Assembly: GCF_900313035.1 (NCBI RefSeq)
Contig: NZ_OMPS01000021.1
Span: forward strand, 1 to 64,000
Reading direction: 5' to 3'
Source of the DNA: Ruegeria sp. EL01
Lineage (GTDB): Bacteria > Pseudomonadota > Alphaproteobacteria > Rhodobacterales > Rhodobacteraceae
Length of the DNA: 64,000 nucleotides
Each line of letters opens with the position of its first letter. Position 1 is the first letter of the stretch. The position numbers and the translations under genes were made by a program. Below, piece by piece: positions 1 through 8,506 of this stretch. Under the pieces are notes generated by a model. The model did not search any database and had not been told where the DNA came from. It was given only the letters and a program-made list of their open reading frames with translations.

Positions 1-163
1 CCCTGAGCTCTTCCGGTGTCGCTGTGTCCGGCGAGTGCCCGAGAAACCGCGTGAAGTCGCGCATCGCCCGCAGGTACATCGTCTGCGTCTTGGGCTGCAG
101 CCCCTTGATCCGCATGTCTTCGAGAAAACGCTGGCGCAGCGCAGGCACATACTGGTCCGTCAT
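1..163 (-). CDS. tyrosine recombinase / site-specific integrase, N-terminal fragment (cut by window edge)
   Basis: The 54 visible residues begin MTDQYVPALRQRF and continue with KGLQPKTQTMYLRAMRDF, followed by a phenylalanine- and glycine-containing turn. This is the pattern of the SAM-like core-binding domain at the N-terminus of tyrosine recombinases; the catalytic domain lies outside the window. The start at 163 is well supported: a perfect AGGAGG (CCTCCT on + at 169-174) precedes the ATG by five bases. In Rhodobacteraceae, integrases with this type of N-terminus often travel with IS91-type transposases; that is family knowledge, since no transposase is visible here. An edge of a mobile element is therefore inferred near position 1-250. 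Confidence 0.75.
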   Translation of the reverse strand, partial: MTDQYVPALRQRFLEDMRIKGLQPKTQTMYLRAMRDFTRFLGHSPDTATPEELR

Positions 164-522
164 CGGAACCTCCTGTCATCAGATTGAGAAGGTCCCAATC
201 GTCAGACAGGCGCGCCCATCTACAAAATCGTAGCGTCCATTTAGTGTGCATCACTCGCCACAAGCGCCAATACCGCGAGAGCGGTTTCGTCCTTGTCCGC
301 AAAGCAGAAATCAATCCACTTCAGGCGAATGTCTTTATTGGACATTAACGGGTAGTCTCTCGATGAATTCTTCGAGATGATCTTTTCCGAGGATACCCAT
401 TTTCATCCTCCCAGTTACTGAAACTACGGAGTACTGGCCTGCCAATACATGGTGCGGAACAGCATTTTTTCGACATTTGTCGCATGGGCTGGCGGGTTTT
501 CCGGCCCTTTCTTGTTTGCCAT
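164..522. other. 359-bp gap between integrase and DUF2147 gene; only minor ORFs
   Basis: This stretch has lower GC than its neighbours and no convincing gene. On the minus strand there is a 34-codon ORF at 241-345 beginning MSNKDIRLKWIDFCFADK. It follows, and overlaps at its start, another short ORF (MKMGILGKDHLEEF) that ends near 342. They could be remnants of a larger decayed gene or a small coupled pair. Neither has a recognisable family. No terminal inverted repeat or target-site duplication was found by eye. Confidence 0.35.
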
Positions 523-921
523 CTATAGGCGGGTCCAAGTCTGATGAGCACACACCAAATGCTCGCACCCTTTGACCAGCAGTTGATCCCCCTGCAAGGT
601 CATCTGAGGGACAGCATCGACATCGATCAAAGGGACCCAGAATTCCCCTCCGCCGTATTTGCCATCGCCTTCGCTAGCTACATCCCAGAACAGTTTCTTA
701 CCGATGTTCGGTGTTTGAACTTCTTTTCCAGCGGCGTCATAGGCGGACTGGATGTTTCCGCAAAAATTCTCTCCGCAAGCCGTGATCTTGATATGAGAGA
801 TCAAGTTCTTGCGATCGGGTTCTGTCTTCCAAACCCCAACAATCGGATCAGCCATAGCCATAGCGGGAAACAGCAAAACCGCCATGGCAGGTCCGAGGGC
901 CTTCAACAAAGTGCTACGCAT
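523..921 (-). CDS. DUF2147 domain-containing secreted protein
   Basis: A 132-residue protein with a clear Sec signal peptide: the N-terminal stretch RSTLLKALGPAMAVLLFPAMA is basic then hydrophobic and ends in AMA-DP. The mature part starts DPIVGVWKTEP and carries the GVW and CGENFCG signatures typical of DUF2147, a small beta-rich periplasmic family. Cysteines near residues 49 and 54 and a second pair near the C-terminus (GCEHLVCAH) could form disulfides. Family members have no firmly established function; several are annotated as possible lipocalin-like proteins. The gene lies just downstream of the Atm1-type exporter on the same strand (44 bp gap) and may be co-transcribed. Confidence 0.85.
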   Translation of the reverse strand: MRSTLLKALGPAMAVLLFPAMAMADPIVGVWKTEPDRKNLISHIKITACGENFCGNIQSAYDAAGKEVQTPNIGKKLFWDVASEGDGKYGGGEFWVPLIDVDAVPQMTLQGDQLLVKGCEHLVCAHQTWTRL

Positions 922-965
922 TCAAATGCCTCCACATATCGGTGTTTTGTCTTAGAAAATTGCGA

Positions 966-2765
966 TCAGGCCGCCTGAGTATCCGATTGCTGCCGGTTCC
1001 ACAGCTGAGCATAACGGCCTTCGCGCATGAGCAGTTCATCATGGGTGCCTTGTTCGATAATCTCACCGCTTTCCAGCACCACGATCCGGTCCGCCTCGGC
1101 AATGGTGCTAAGGCGATGGGCAATGGTGATCACGGTTCGCCCCACGCCCGCGCGCGCCAGGGCATCTTTGATGTCCTGTTCCGTATCGGTATCTAGGGCC
1201 GAGGTCGCCTCATCCAACAGCAGGATTGGCGGGTTTTTGAGAAGTGTCCGCGCAATGCCCACGCGCTGCTTTTCGCCACCCGACAGTTTCAGACCACGTT
1301 CGCCCACTTTAGTGTCATAGCCCTCTGGCAACGTCGCGATGAAATCATGGATCTGGGCCGCCCTGGCCGCGTCTTCGACATCGTCTTGCGTCGCGCCATC
1401 CCGTCCATAGGCGATATTGTAGCGGATCGTGTCATTGAACAGCACCGTGTCCTGCGGCACGACACCAATCGCCGCGTGTAAGCTGTTTTGCGTCACGTCC
1501 CGCACGTCCTGTCCGTCGATCTTCAAAGCACCGCCAGTGACGTCATAGAACCGAAACAACAACCGCCCAATTGTGGATTTTCCCGATCCGGTGGCACCAA
1601 CAATGGCCACGGTTTGACCAGCCGGAACGGACAGCGATACCCCTTTGAGAATCTCCCTATCCGGGTCGTAGCCGAAATGAACATTGTCCAGCGTAACCTC
1701 ACCGCCATTGACCTGCAGACGCGTTGCATCCCGCTTGTCGGTCACCTCGGCGGGTTGCCCCAGCAGATCAAACATCTGGCCCATATCGACCAGCGATTGA
1801 CGGATCTCGCGATACACCGTGCCCAGAAAGTTCAGCGGTACGGTGATCTGAATCATGTAGGCGTTGACCATTACGAAATCGCCAACGGTGAGTGACCCGC
1901 TTTGCACTCCCATTGCTGCCAGAACCATCACACCGATCAGACCACAGGTGATCAGGAAGGACTGGCCGAAATTCAAGAAGGCCAATGAATACGCTGTTTT
2001 CAACGCCGCGCCAGCGTAGGCTTTCATCGATACGTCATATCGTTCAGCTTCGCGCGCTTCGGCGTTGAAATACTTGACGGTTTCGAAATTCAGAAGACTG
2101 TCAATGGCACGTTGATTGGCCTCGGTGTCCTGGTCGTTCATCTCGCGCCGCAGCTTCACGCGCCATTCGGTCACCGCAAATGTAAACCAGATGTAGAATG
2201 CGATCGTGACGGCCACGACGACCAGATACCAGACGTCGAACAGCCACATCAGGATAATACCGACCAACAGCAGCTCCAGGATCAGTGGTCCAATCGAGAA
2301 CAGCAAGAACCGCAGCAAAAACTCTACGCCTTTGACGCCGCGCTCGATGATACGGCTCAGACCACCTGTGCGCCGCGTGACGTGATAGCGCATCGACAGT
2401 TGATGAATATGTCCGAATGTCTCAAGCGCCAGCGCCCGCAAAGCACGCTGACCCACTGGGGCAAAAGCGGCATCCCGCAACTGTTGAAAGCCAACGGTCA
2501 TCAGCCGGGCCACACCATAGGCGACAGTCAACCCGACTGCGCCCAGTGCCAGGGGCGGAACACCTTCACCCGCAAGCCCGTCAACCGCGCCTTTGTAAAG
2601 AATCGGAGTGTAAACCGCGATCAGCTTGGCCAAGACCAGCATAGCCATCGCGATCATCACCCGGCGCTTCACCCAGGGCTCATCATCGGGCCACAGATAC
2701 GGCGCAACCTTTCGGATTGTACGCCAGCCAGACTGGCGTTCGTCGGTATCGTCATCCGATTGCAT
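966..2765 (-). CDS. atm1: Atm1/HMT1-type ABC exporter (fused permease-ATPase)
   Basis: A 599-residue half-transporter with an N-terminal membrane domain (about residues 40-330, six predicted helices) and a C-terminal ATPase domain (about 355-590). The ATPase has Walker A GATGSGKST, signature LSGGEKQR, Walker B ILLLDEATSALD and the switch histidine in TIAHRLST. The segment TEWRVKLRREMNDQDTEAN, followed by SLLNFETVKYFNAEAREAERY, is characteristic of the Atm1/ABCB7/HMT1 subfamily rather than of lipid A flippases. Family members act as homodimers in the inner membrane and export glutathione-linked sulfur or metal compounds; the substrate here is inferred from family only. It is the upstream gene of a short minus-strand group with the DUF2147 gene. 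Confidence 0.88.
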   Translation of the reverse strand: MQSDDDTDERQSGWRTIRKVAPYLWPDDEPWVKRRVMIAMAMLVLAKLIAVYTPILYKGAVDGLAGEGVPPLALGAVGLTVAYGVARLMTVGFQQLRDAAFAPVGQRALRALALETFGHIHQLSMRYHVTRRTGGLSRIIERGVKGVEFLLRFLLFSIGPLILELLLVGIILMWLFDVWYLVVVAVTIAFYIWFTFAVTEWRVKLRREMNDQDTEANQRAIDSLLNFETVKYFNAEAREAERYDVSMKAYAGAALKTAYSLAFLNFGQSFLITCGLIGVMVLAAMGVQSGSLTVGDFVMVNAYMIQITVPLNFLGTVYREIRQSLVDMGQMFDLLGQPAEVTDKRDATRLQVNGGEVTLDNVHFGYDPDREILKGVSLSVPAGQTVAIVGATGSGKSTIGRLLFRFYDVTGGALKIDGQDVRDVTQNSLHAAIGVVPQDTVLFNDTIRYNIAYGRDGATQDDVEDAARAAQIHDFIATLPEGYDTKVGERGLKLSGGEKQRVGIARTLLKNPPILLLDEATSALDTDTEQDIKDALARAGVGRTVITIAHRLSTIAEADRIVVLESGEIIEQGTHDELLMREGRYAQLWNRQQSDTQAA

Positions 2766-2841
2766 AGGTGTTCCGTCTCATCACGTGCCTTGTCCACGGT
2801 CAGAGATAGACCCCGGGCCCGCTATAGGCCAGAGGCAATTC

Positions 2842-4197
2842 TTACTGGGGGATGGTAAAGACCTGCCCGGGATAGATCAGATCCGGGTCACGGATCAACT
2901 CGCGGTTGGCATCAAACAGCTTCACGTACAAAACGCCATCCCCAAACCGATCACGCGAGATGGCCCAAAGCGTGTCACCCTTTTGCACGGTCACTGATCG
3001 GATCGACGGTGTTTCGTCGGAGGCCTGCGGTTGATCTTCGGCCTCGGCGGACTGCAACACCTCAACCGGTTCGCGCTTGAACGGGGTTTCAACGCGGCTG
3101 AGCACAGTGCCGTCTGATGACACCTCATCCACCCGCAACGTATAGACACCCGGGTCAATGCCTTCGAGTTCGCCGCGCCAATTGCCGTCTTCTTCAGGCG
3201 CCAGATCGGCCACAAGTTCGTTGTTCAGATAGAGCCGCACGGCAGACCCATCCTGTACGCGACCGGTCAGTTGAACGTCGCCCGTGTCGGAATACCCGAT
3301 TGTGTCCAACGCCACTTGCTCAGGATCTGTGTCTTGCCTTGAAGGTGATTGCACCAGTTCGACCCCCTCCTCGCCCGAGCGCAGGACGGCAACCTGCTGG
3401 TCCTTGCTGGTATCTTCCCCAGGCTCTGCAGATGGCGCTTCGGTGCTCGCGGTCTCAGTGACGTCTTCGGATTGATCTGTGGTTTCTGCAGCACCGGCGG
3501 TCGTTGGCTGTTCAGGCGTTTCAGTCGGCCCCACCTCGGGCTGAGCGGAGGTTTCTGCGCTGGCGACCTGTTCCTCGGCAGGTTCAGGCAGCGCTGCGAT
3601 CAGATAGTCATCCGATCGCGCCGTCTGATCGCCTTGGGTTGTTTGCAACACCAAACCCTGAGCGTCATCGCTAAACGGGATTGAGACAAACTCAGCAAAC
3701 TTCCCGCTGCTGTCTGCGGTGAACTCATGAACCGGTTCTCCGTTCAACAGAACCTGTATTTCGCTGCCGGGTTCCGCCGAGCCGGACAACAGCGCATTGC
3801 CATCCGTTTCAACGAAGATCTGGTCCAAAACCGGTGGCGTCGTAGTCGGTGCGGTCGCCCCCTCCTCAGTGCCGTCGGCTGACGCAGTTTCGGACCCGGT
3901 GTCGGTGACCTCTTCTCCGCGTTCAACTGCTGGCTGTCCGGCCGGTGTTTCTGCAGTCTGTTCCGCCGTTTCCGACGCACCCTCGCCACCCTCAGTGGGG
4001 GCAGAGCTCTGTTCCAGCTGTTCGGTTTCCGGCGCAGGTGCGGACGCGGTTTGTTCCTGCGGTGCGTCTTTCGGCTCTGGCGCGCTGGTAAAAGCACCCG
4101 ACAGATACAACCCACCCGCGCCCAGAATCGCGATGAGACCGGCAATGACACCCCAGATGAAGTTGCCCGAGTTTCCGTTTCCCGATTTGGCGTCCAT
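2842..4197 (-). CDS. membrane-anchored Ig-like / LysM domain protein
   Basis: About 451 residues. It begins MDAKSGNGNSGNFIWG, followed by one transmembrane segment (VIAGLIAILGAGGLYLSGAF). A long Glu/Thr/Ala-rich, low-complexity linker follows, with two Ig-like repeats (one near IFVETDGNALLSGSAEPGSE, one near DVQLTGRVQDGSAVRLYLN). A C-terminal LysM domain ends the protein (VQKGDTLWAISRDRFGDG to DLIYPGQVFTIPQ). This layout is common in alphaproteobacteria, where the linker spans the periplasm and LysM binds peptidoglycan. The start at 4197 is preferred over an upstream in-frame ATG at 4227 because a purine-rich AAAGGGAA lies just ahead of it. The acidic linker (for example SAEPGEDTSKDQQ) is probably disordered. 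Confidence 0.85.
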   Translation of the reverse strand: MDAKSGNGNSGNFIWGVIAGLIAILGAGGLYLSGAFTSAPEPKDAPQEQTASAPAPETEQLEQSSAPTEGGEGASETAEQTAETPAGQPAVERGEEVTDTGSETASADGTEEGATAPTTTPPVLDQIFVETDGNALLSGSAEPGSEIQVLLNGEPVHEFTADSSGKFAEFVSIPFSDDAQGLVLQTTQGDQTARSDDYLIAALPEPAEEQVASAETSAQPEVGPTETPEQPTTAGAAETTDQSEDVTETASTEAPSAEPGEDTSKDQQVAVLRSGEEGVELVQSPSRQDTDPEQVALDTIGYSDTGDVQLTGRVQDGSAVRLYLNNELVADLAPEEDGNWRGELEGIDPGVYTLRVDEVSSDGTVLSRVETPFKREPVEVLQSAEAEDQPQASDETPSIRSVTVQKGDTLWAISRDRFGDGVLYVKLFDANRELIRDPDLIYPGQVFTIPQ

Positions 4198-4324
4198 TCT
4201 TTCCCTTTCGCTCCGCGCTGCGAACATCTTGAGTTACAAAGCGTTCCGGCGGACAGTTGAGCCAATCTATCAATCCCGCTATCACGGGTCAAAACTTCTG
4301 ACACAACCCCGGAGAGCCCCTTTG

Positions 4325-4876
4325 ATGTCTCAGAAATCCGTCTGTGTGTATTGCGGGTCACGCAATGGCGCGAATAACGCCTATTCCGAAGCCGCCCAGC
4401 AATTCGGAACGCTTTTGGCCCACGAAGGCTGGAGGCTGGTCTACGGTGCCGGAGATGTTGGCTTGATGGGCGAAGTTGCCCGTGCGGCGCAATCTGCTGG
4501 CGGTGAAACATTTGGCGTCATTCCCGTTCACCTGGTCCGACGGGAAGTCGGTAAAACAGACCTGACACACTTCGTGATCACCGAGACGATGCACGAGCGC
4601 AAAAAAGTCATGATCATGAATGCCGATGCTGTTGTTGTCCTGCCCGGTGGCACCGGCTCGTTGGACGAGCTGTTCGAGGCGCTGACATGGCGGCAGTTGG
4701 GTCTGCACGACAAACCCATTCTGATTGTGAACGTGGGTGGATATTGGAACGCGCTGCATGCGCTTCTGGATCAAGTGATTGGCCAGGGATTTGCGGATGC
4801 CTCACTGGCCGACTTCGTATCCTGGGTCGATGACGCTGAAGCGGCGATGTCGGTCTTACGGGAAAAGCTGGGCTGA
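4325..4876 (+). CDS. LOG family protein (TIGR00730), cytokinin riboside 5'-monophosphate phosphoribohydrolase-like
   Basis: 183 residues starting MSQKSVCVYCGSRNG. The Rossmann-like fold has the family signature PGGTGSLDEL near residue 103 (consensus PGGxGTxxE) and the upstream ETMHERKK motif that completes the nucleotide site. LOG enzymes remove ribose-5-phosphate from nucleoside 5'-monophosphates; in bacteria the physiological substrate is often unclear. The start at 4325 matches the usual N-terminus (VCVYCGS); the longer upstream reading frame is antisense to the LysM gene and is not coding. It is divergent from the LysM gene and convergent with the host-attachment-family gene, with a hairpin between the two stops. 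Confidence 0.9.
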   Translation: MSQKSVCVYCGSRNGANNAYSEAAQQFGTLLAHEGWRLVYGAGDVGLMGEVARAAQSAGGETFGVIPVHLVRREVGKTDLTHFVITETMHERKKVMIMNADAVVVLPGGTGSLDELFEALTWRQLGLHDKPILIVNVGGYWNALHALLDQVIGQGFADASLADFVSWVDDAEAAMSVLREKLG

Positions 4877-4888
4877 TACTGCGATGAA

Positions 4889-4912
4889 AACGGGCGGCCC
4901 GAACCGCCCGTT
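4889..4912. terminator. bidirectional terminator-like hairpin
   Basis: A 9-bp stem AACGGGCGG / CCGCCCGTT with a 6-base loop lies between two convergent stop codons (LOG gene ending 4876 and host-attachment-family gene ending 4920). There is no strong T-run on either side, so it may be a weak or Rho-assisted terminator. Confidence 0.55.
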
Positions 4913-4919
4913 CGAAAGA

Positions 4920-5381
4920 TCAGACTGGTCGTCTAGCCGGTTGCAGACTGTTCCTAAGAACTTGTTCGACTTTGTGAAGCGGGTGATTGGTCAGGGTCTT
5001 GTCCACTTCAGCCACAACTTTGGTCAGGACTTCGCTGTGCAGGCGGCGTCTGAGCAGACCCAAAACCTGAGGACTGGCCACGAGAACTAAGCGTTTATAC
5101 GCGCCCTTCAACCCTTTGCGGTTCAACAGATCGGCCAGATCCTGCACGAACAAGGATTTGGCATGGTCTTTCCAGGTCGCTTCTTCAATCGCTGACTTCT
5201 GTTTTGGCCCACCATCGTTGCGTCGACCTGCACGGTCTGATGGTCTGGATATCGGTTTGTCCTGTTCTTCAACTGAAACAACAACCAGATTGGGATCTTC
5301 GGCATCCGTTATGTTTTCCATAAACAGCGCCTTTTCTCCGTCTGCAATGATAACCCATGTTCCCTGTGCAAGTGCGACCAT
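4920..5381 (-). CDS. host attachment family protein
   Basis: 153 residues beginning MVALAQGTWVIIADGEKALFMEN. The N-terminal WVIIADGEKALF pattern, a charged variable middle (RPSDRAGRRNDGGPKQKS) and the C-terminal LVLVASPQVLGLLRRRL match the family annotated as host attachment protein in Rhizobiales and Rhodobacterales. The fold resembles archaeal release factor eRF1 domain 2/3 and the Bacillus baeRF group. The name comes from an Agrobacterium plant-attachment locus and does not define a biochemical role. The start at 5381 is preferred because AGGAG sits seven bases upstream; a longer frame would begin at 5414. It probably functions in the cytoplasm, as no signal peptide is visible. Confidence 0.8.
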   Translation of the reverse strand: MVALAQGTWVIIADGEKALFMENITDAEDPNLVVVSVEEQDKPISRPSDRAGRRNDGGPKQKSAIEEATWKDHAKSLFVQDLADLLNRKGLKGAYKRLVLVASPQVLGLLRRRLHSEVLTKVVAEVDKTLTNHPLHKVEQVLRNSLQPARRPV

Positions 5382-5602
5382 ATTGATCTCCTGATATGGC
5401 TGATATGTGGGCATCCCTCGACTGCCAAGCGCAGTTAATCCGTCGCGCGCCTATGGTTTTTGGCGCGCTGCTCGACTGTTTTATGTGATTGGCGGTTCTC
5501 TCCTCCCACACAATATAGCTATGTAATGTGGGCGTTCTTACAATGGGTCCGCAGGCCGATTCTTGACAGGTCGGCAGCTTTCCACCGACGAAAAGCACCG
5601 AT

Positions 5603-6484
5603 CTATGCAGACACGTCAATCACCGTGATTTCCGGAACAACGCCGAAGCGGACCGGCAGAATTGAACATCCTATTCCGCCAGAGATCACCAGATCGCGCC
5701 CACCTTCGCGAACATGGCCATAGGCATACCGATTACCGAACCGCGAAGGCACAACAGGCGACCAGCCAAACAAACGAACCTGACCGCCATGTGTGTGCCC
5801 TGACAGCGTCAGCGCCACGCGATCGGGCACCGTAGGAAAGATATCCGGTTCGTGTGCCATCATCACAATCGGTGCCTCATCGGTGACATGCGCAAGCGTT
5901 GTGGGAAGATCATCCAATCCCTGAAACTGCCCACCACCCCGTTTCAGGGCAAGCTGATCCTCCAGCCCGGCCAACCAGATTCCCAACGTTTCCAACTTGA
6001 TTGCCGCGTTGGACAGCACCGGTATTCCGTTCTGTTCTAACGCCTGTGCATAGATGTTAGGGCCGCCACCGCGCCTTTGTGCGCTTTGGTCGTCCCACCA
6101 ATCGTGGTTACCCAACACGGCATAGACACCATGTTTCGCTTGCAGTCCGGCCAGGACTGGGGCCAGATCGGCAATTGGCACCGCATGGGACACCATCTTA
6201 TGACCCGCGGCATAGTCCCCCAACAACAATACGAGGTCGGGTGACAACGCATTGGTGCGCCGCACAATTTGCTGGATTCTCCGCAACCCGACATGGGGCT
6301 CGCCCACATGCAAATCGGCCAGAACCGCGATACGCACAGGTGCTGCGGCCCAGTCCGAGCGCTTCACCCGCCATTTTCGCACGCGCAACCGCAAGGCTGG
6401 TTCAATGAAAAACCCATAAAGGGACGCAAAAAGGCCTGCCAGCGTCACCGCCAGCAGGCCCTTGATAAACCCTCGTCGGGTCAA
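5603..6484 (-). CDS. metallophosphoesterase with N-terminal membrane anchor / Tat-like signal
   Basis: 293 residues. It starts MTRRGFIKGLLAVTLAGLFASLYGF, a twin-arginine-like hydrophobic segment that may export or anchor the protein. The calcineurin-like motifs are complete: DLHVG near residue 57, LLLGDYA near 86, GNHDWW near 124, a histidine in MMAHEPD, and SGHTHGGQVRLFGW near 229. This order matches the YkuE/YaeI-type subfamily, some of which hydrolyse UDP-2,3-diacylglucosamine or other phosphoesters. The substrate cannot be told from sequence. It starts four bases after the sodB stop on the same strand, so the two are probably one transcript. Confidence 0.88.
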   Translation of the reverse strand: MTRRGFIKGLLAVTLAGLFASLYGFFIEPALRLRVRKWRVKRSDWAAAPVRIAVLADLHVGEPHVGLRRIQQIVRRTNALSPDLVLLLGDYAAGHKMVSHAVPIADLAPVLAGLQAKHGVYAVLGNHDWWDDQSAQRRGGGPNIYAQALEQNGIPVLSNAAIKLETLGIWLAGLEDQLALKRGGGQFQGLDDLPTTLAHVTDEAPIVMMAHEPDIFPTVPDRVALTLSGHTHGGQVRLFGWSPVVPSRFGNRYAYGHVREGGRDLVISGGIGCSILPVRFGVVPEITVIDVSA

Positions 6485-6488
6485 TGGA

Positions 6489-7088
6489 TCACATCCGCGA
6501 GGCGACGTTTTCCCAGTTCACCAGTTTGTCGAGGAAGTTCGACAGGTAAACCGGACGCTTGTTGCGGAAATCGATGTAGTAAGAGTGCTCCCACACGTCA
6601 CAGCCAAGCAGCGCGGTCTGGCCAAAGCACAGCGGGTTCACGCCGTTCTCGGTTTTGGTCACAGCCAGAGAGCCGTCGGCGTTCTTGACCAACCATGCCC
6701 AGCCAGATCCGAACTGACCGGCGCCAGCCGCACTGAACTGCGACTTGAATTCGTCAACCGAACCGAAGCTTTCGGTGAGAGCCTTTTCCAGTTCACCGGG
6801 CATGGCGTAGCCGTCGGGGCCCATCATTTCCCAGAACTGGTTGTGGTTCCACAGTTGGCTGATGTTGTTGAAGATGCCATTTTGCGCCACGGCGGACTTG
6901 TCGTAGGTGCCGACAATGATGTCTTCCAGCGATTTACCGTCCCACTCGGTGCCTGCGATCAGCTTGTTGCCGTTGTCGACATAGGCCTTGTGGTGCAGAT
7001 CGTGGTGATATTCCAGCGTTTCCGCGGACATACCCTTGGCTGCCAGCGCGTCATGTGCATAAGGAAGATCAGGAAGTTCAAAAGCCAT
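6489..7088 (-). CDS. sodB: superoxide dismutase [Fe]
   Basis: 199 residues, the usual size for bacterial Fe/Mn-SOD. Metal ligands are visible as the histidine of EYHHDLHHKAY (about residue 28), the histidine of WNHNQFW (about 82), and the Asp and His of CDVWEHSYY. The GQFGSGWAWLV motif and the NNISQLWNHNQFW context favour the iron form. The protein has no signal peptide, so it acts in the cytoplasm on superoxide. It lies upstream of, and is nearly fused to, the metallophosphoesterase gene, and is divergent from the FkbM methyltransferase gene. Confidence 0.95.
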   Translation of the reverse strand: MAFELPDLPYAHDALAAKGMSAETLEYHHDLHHKAYVDNGNKLIAGTEWDGKSLEDIIVGTYDKSAVAQNGIFNNISQLWNHNQFWEMMGPDGYAMPGELEKALTESFGSVDEFKSQFSAAGAGQFGSGWAWLVKNADGSLAVTKTENGVNPLCFGQTALLGCDVWEHSYYIDFRNKRPVYLSNFLDKLVNWENVASRM

Positions 7089-7185
7089 GTCGGCCCCCTG
7101 TAAATGTAAGTTGCGGTTCCAAAGGTTAAATGCTTTGGCAACCGCCGCAGGTCAAGGGCTGAGACAAGAAAACCCGGAGGCGGCA

Positions 7186-7947
7186 ATGCTTACACAGGCG
7201 CGCAAGATGTTCTACCGCGCTCGCGGATATTATGCGGGCACCCTGAACGGCGAACCGTTTCGTCTGGATCCGTATCATTCGAAATTCTGGCGCAAGGCGG
7301 CCGCTGGCGATTGGGAACCAGAGACCTTTTCCCTGCTGGACAGGTATCTGTCCCCGACCAGCGACTATCTAGACATAGGTGCATGGATCGGCCCAACGGT
7401 GCTGTATGGAGCCCGCAAAGCCCGGCACGTCTGGTGTTTCGAACCCGACCCGACAGCATTCCGGCATTTGGCGTGGAATCTGGACCTGAACGACATCCAC
7501 AACGTCTCGGCCTTTGGTGTCGCCTTGTCAGATAAGTTCGGGGTGGCACGCATGGCTTCGGTCCGTGGGGAGCCGGGGGATTCGACCAGTTCACTGCTCC
7601 ATGACGGCGCTCACGGCAGCGATGCGTTGACAATTGCATGGGACCAATTCGAAGCAGCTAATGATCTGTCCGCTGTTTCGCTGGTTAAGATGGATATCGA
7701 AGGGGCTGAGTTCTTTGTGCTGCCAACACTTTTGCCATGGCTGCAGCGGCAACGCCCGACCCTTTATCTGTCTTTGCACTCGCCCCTGTTGGATGAACAA
7801 GACCGGCTGGAACGCACCGAAACTCTGCTGGAACAACTGAGTTTCTACCCCAACATCAGCACGGAAAAGCTGCTACCCATTCAGATCGAAACCCTGTTTG
7901 ATCCAGAGGCTCTGACTCGATACCGGACGATTGTGTTGCACGGGTGA
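7186..7947 (+). CDS. FkbM family methyltransferase
   Basis: 253 residues from the ATG at 7186, chosen because GGAGG ends five bases upstream; a longer frame overlapping the sodB start is less likely. The SAM-binding motif I is YLDIGAWIGPTVLYGA (near residue 63), with FEPDPTAF as motif II and a VKMDIEGAEFFVL motif near residue 166, all typical of FkbM methyltransferases. These enzymes O-methylate sugars or small molecules. No biosynthetic cluster surrounds it, so the substrate is unknown. It has no signal peptide. Confidence 0.85.
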   Translation: MLTQARKMFYRARGYYAGTLNGEPFRLDPYHSKFWRKAAAGDWEPETFSLLDRYLSPTSDYLDIGAWIGPTVLYGARKARHVWCFEPDPTAFRHLAWNLDLNDIHNVSAFGVALSDKFGVARMASVRGEPGDSTSSLLHDGAHGSDALTIAWDQFEAANDLSAVSLVKMDIEGAEFFVLPTLLPWLQRQRPTLYLSLHSPLLDEQDRLERTETLLEQLSFYPNISTEKLLPIQIETLFDPEALTRYRTIVLHG

Positions 7948-8047
7948 CTAGGCGTCGAACATTTTATCGCAGAGCGGGTTTTTGCTGTTGCAATTACGCG
8001 GCTGGATTGATCAACTTCGTGCGCCAAGTCAATGAATAACGGAACAA

Positions 8048-8437
8048 ATGAAACATCTTACCTTAGCTTTCTTAGCCACCGTGTTTGCTCAAAGTGCTTT
8101 CGCTGAAACAAAGACTTACGTTTGTACAATGACCAAACAGGACAGCCGCGGCTGGATTGCGCCAGAGTACGCATTTCGCGTGGATGCAGAAAACAAAGCC
8201 GCGCAGGTTGCAATCAATCCCGAGTGGCTTGCCACACGGTTCAAAGATCGCGGAGCCAAAGGCTATCGCCTGTCCTGGAACCGAACAATGACAGCCTCTG
8301 CGGGCGGTAACCTGCGTGTTCGATACCAAGCCAATCTCAACCCCACCAAGAACAGTGTGACCGTCAGAATGGCGTTTGTCAGCACAAACGCCTCAAACAA
8401 ACCTTATGGCGTTGGCACTTGTCGCGTCGAAAAGTAA
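8048..8437 (+). CDS. small secreted protein of unknown function, local family member 1
   Basis: 129 residues with a signal peptide (MKHLTLAFLATVFAQSAFA, cleavage before ETKTY). The mature chain has only two cysteines, one in TYVCTMTK near its N-terminus and one in GVGTCRVEK at the very end, which suggests one disulfide closing a beta-rich fold. It resembles the product at 8507-8932: both share TY-x-C, GWI, the stretch VDAENK, a Trp-containing strand, GG and LNP. I do not recognise a named domain. The two genes are convergent across a strong hairpin, and two further secreted proteins with the same layout lie downstream. Confidence 0.72.
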   Translation: MKHLTLAFLATVFAQSAFAETKTYVCTMTKQDSRGWIAPEYAFRVDAENKAAQVAINPEWLATRFKDRGAKGYRLSWNRTMTASAGGNLRVRYQANLNPTKNSVTVRMAFVSTNASNKPYGVGTCRVEK

Positions 8438-8466
8438 ATTGAGCTCCGGTAGTACCGGAGCTCAAT
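8438..8466. terminator. perfect inverted repeat between convergent paralogs
   Basis: A 14-bp perfect stem (arm ATTGAGCTCCGGTA and its exact reverse complement) around a single central base directly follows the stop of the gene ending at 8437 and precedes the convergent gene ending at 8507. It should act as a bidirectional terminator. The T-rich tail is weak. Confidence 0.65.
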
Positions 8467-8506
8467 AGCTGCAATAGGCAGCACGAGAGGCTAAATCGCG
8501 CAAACC

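Noticed and set aside
335-568. Minus-strand frame MRAFGVCSSDLDPP at the DUF2147 3' end
   Set aside because: It starts inside the DUF2147 gene in another frame and shows no family or ribosome-binding site.
2112-2858. 248-codon open frame on the plus strand
   Set aside because: Antisense to the membrane domain of the Atm1-type exporter; composition (Gln/His/Arg-rich) is typical of a shadow frame.
3744-4511. 255-codon open frame on the minus strand near the LysM gene
   Set aside because: It is in a different frame from the LysM protein, and crosses the divergent promoter region into the LOG gene; the product is Arg-rich without a domain.
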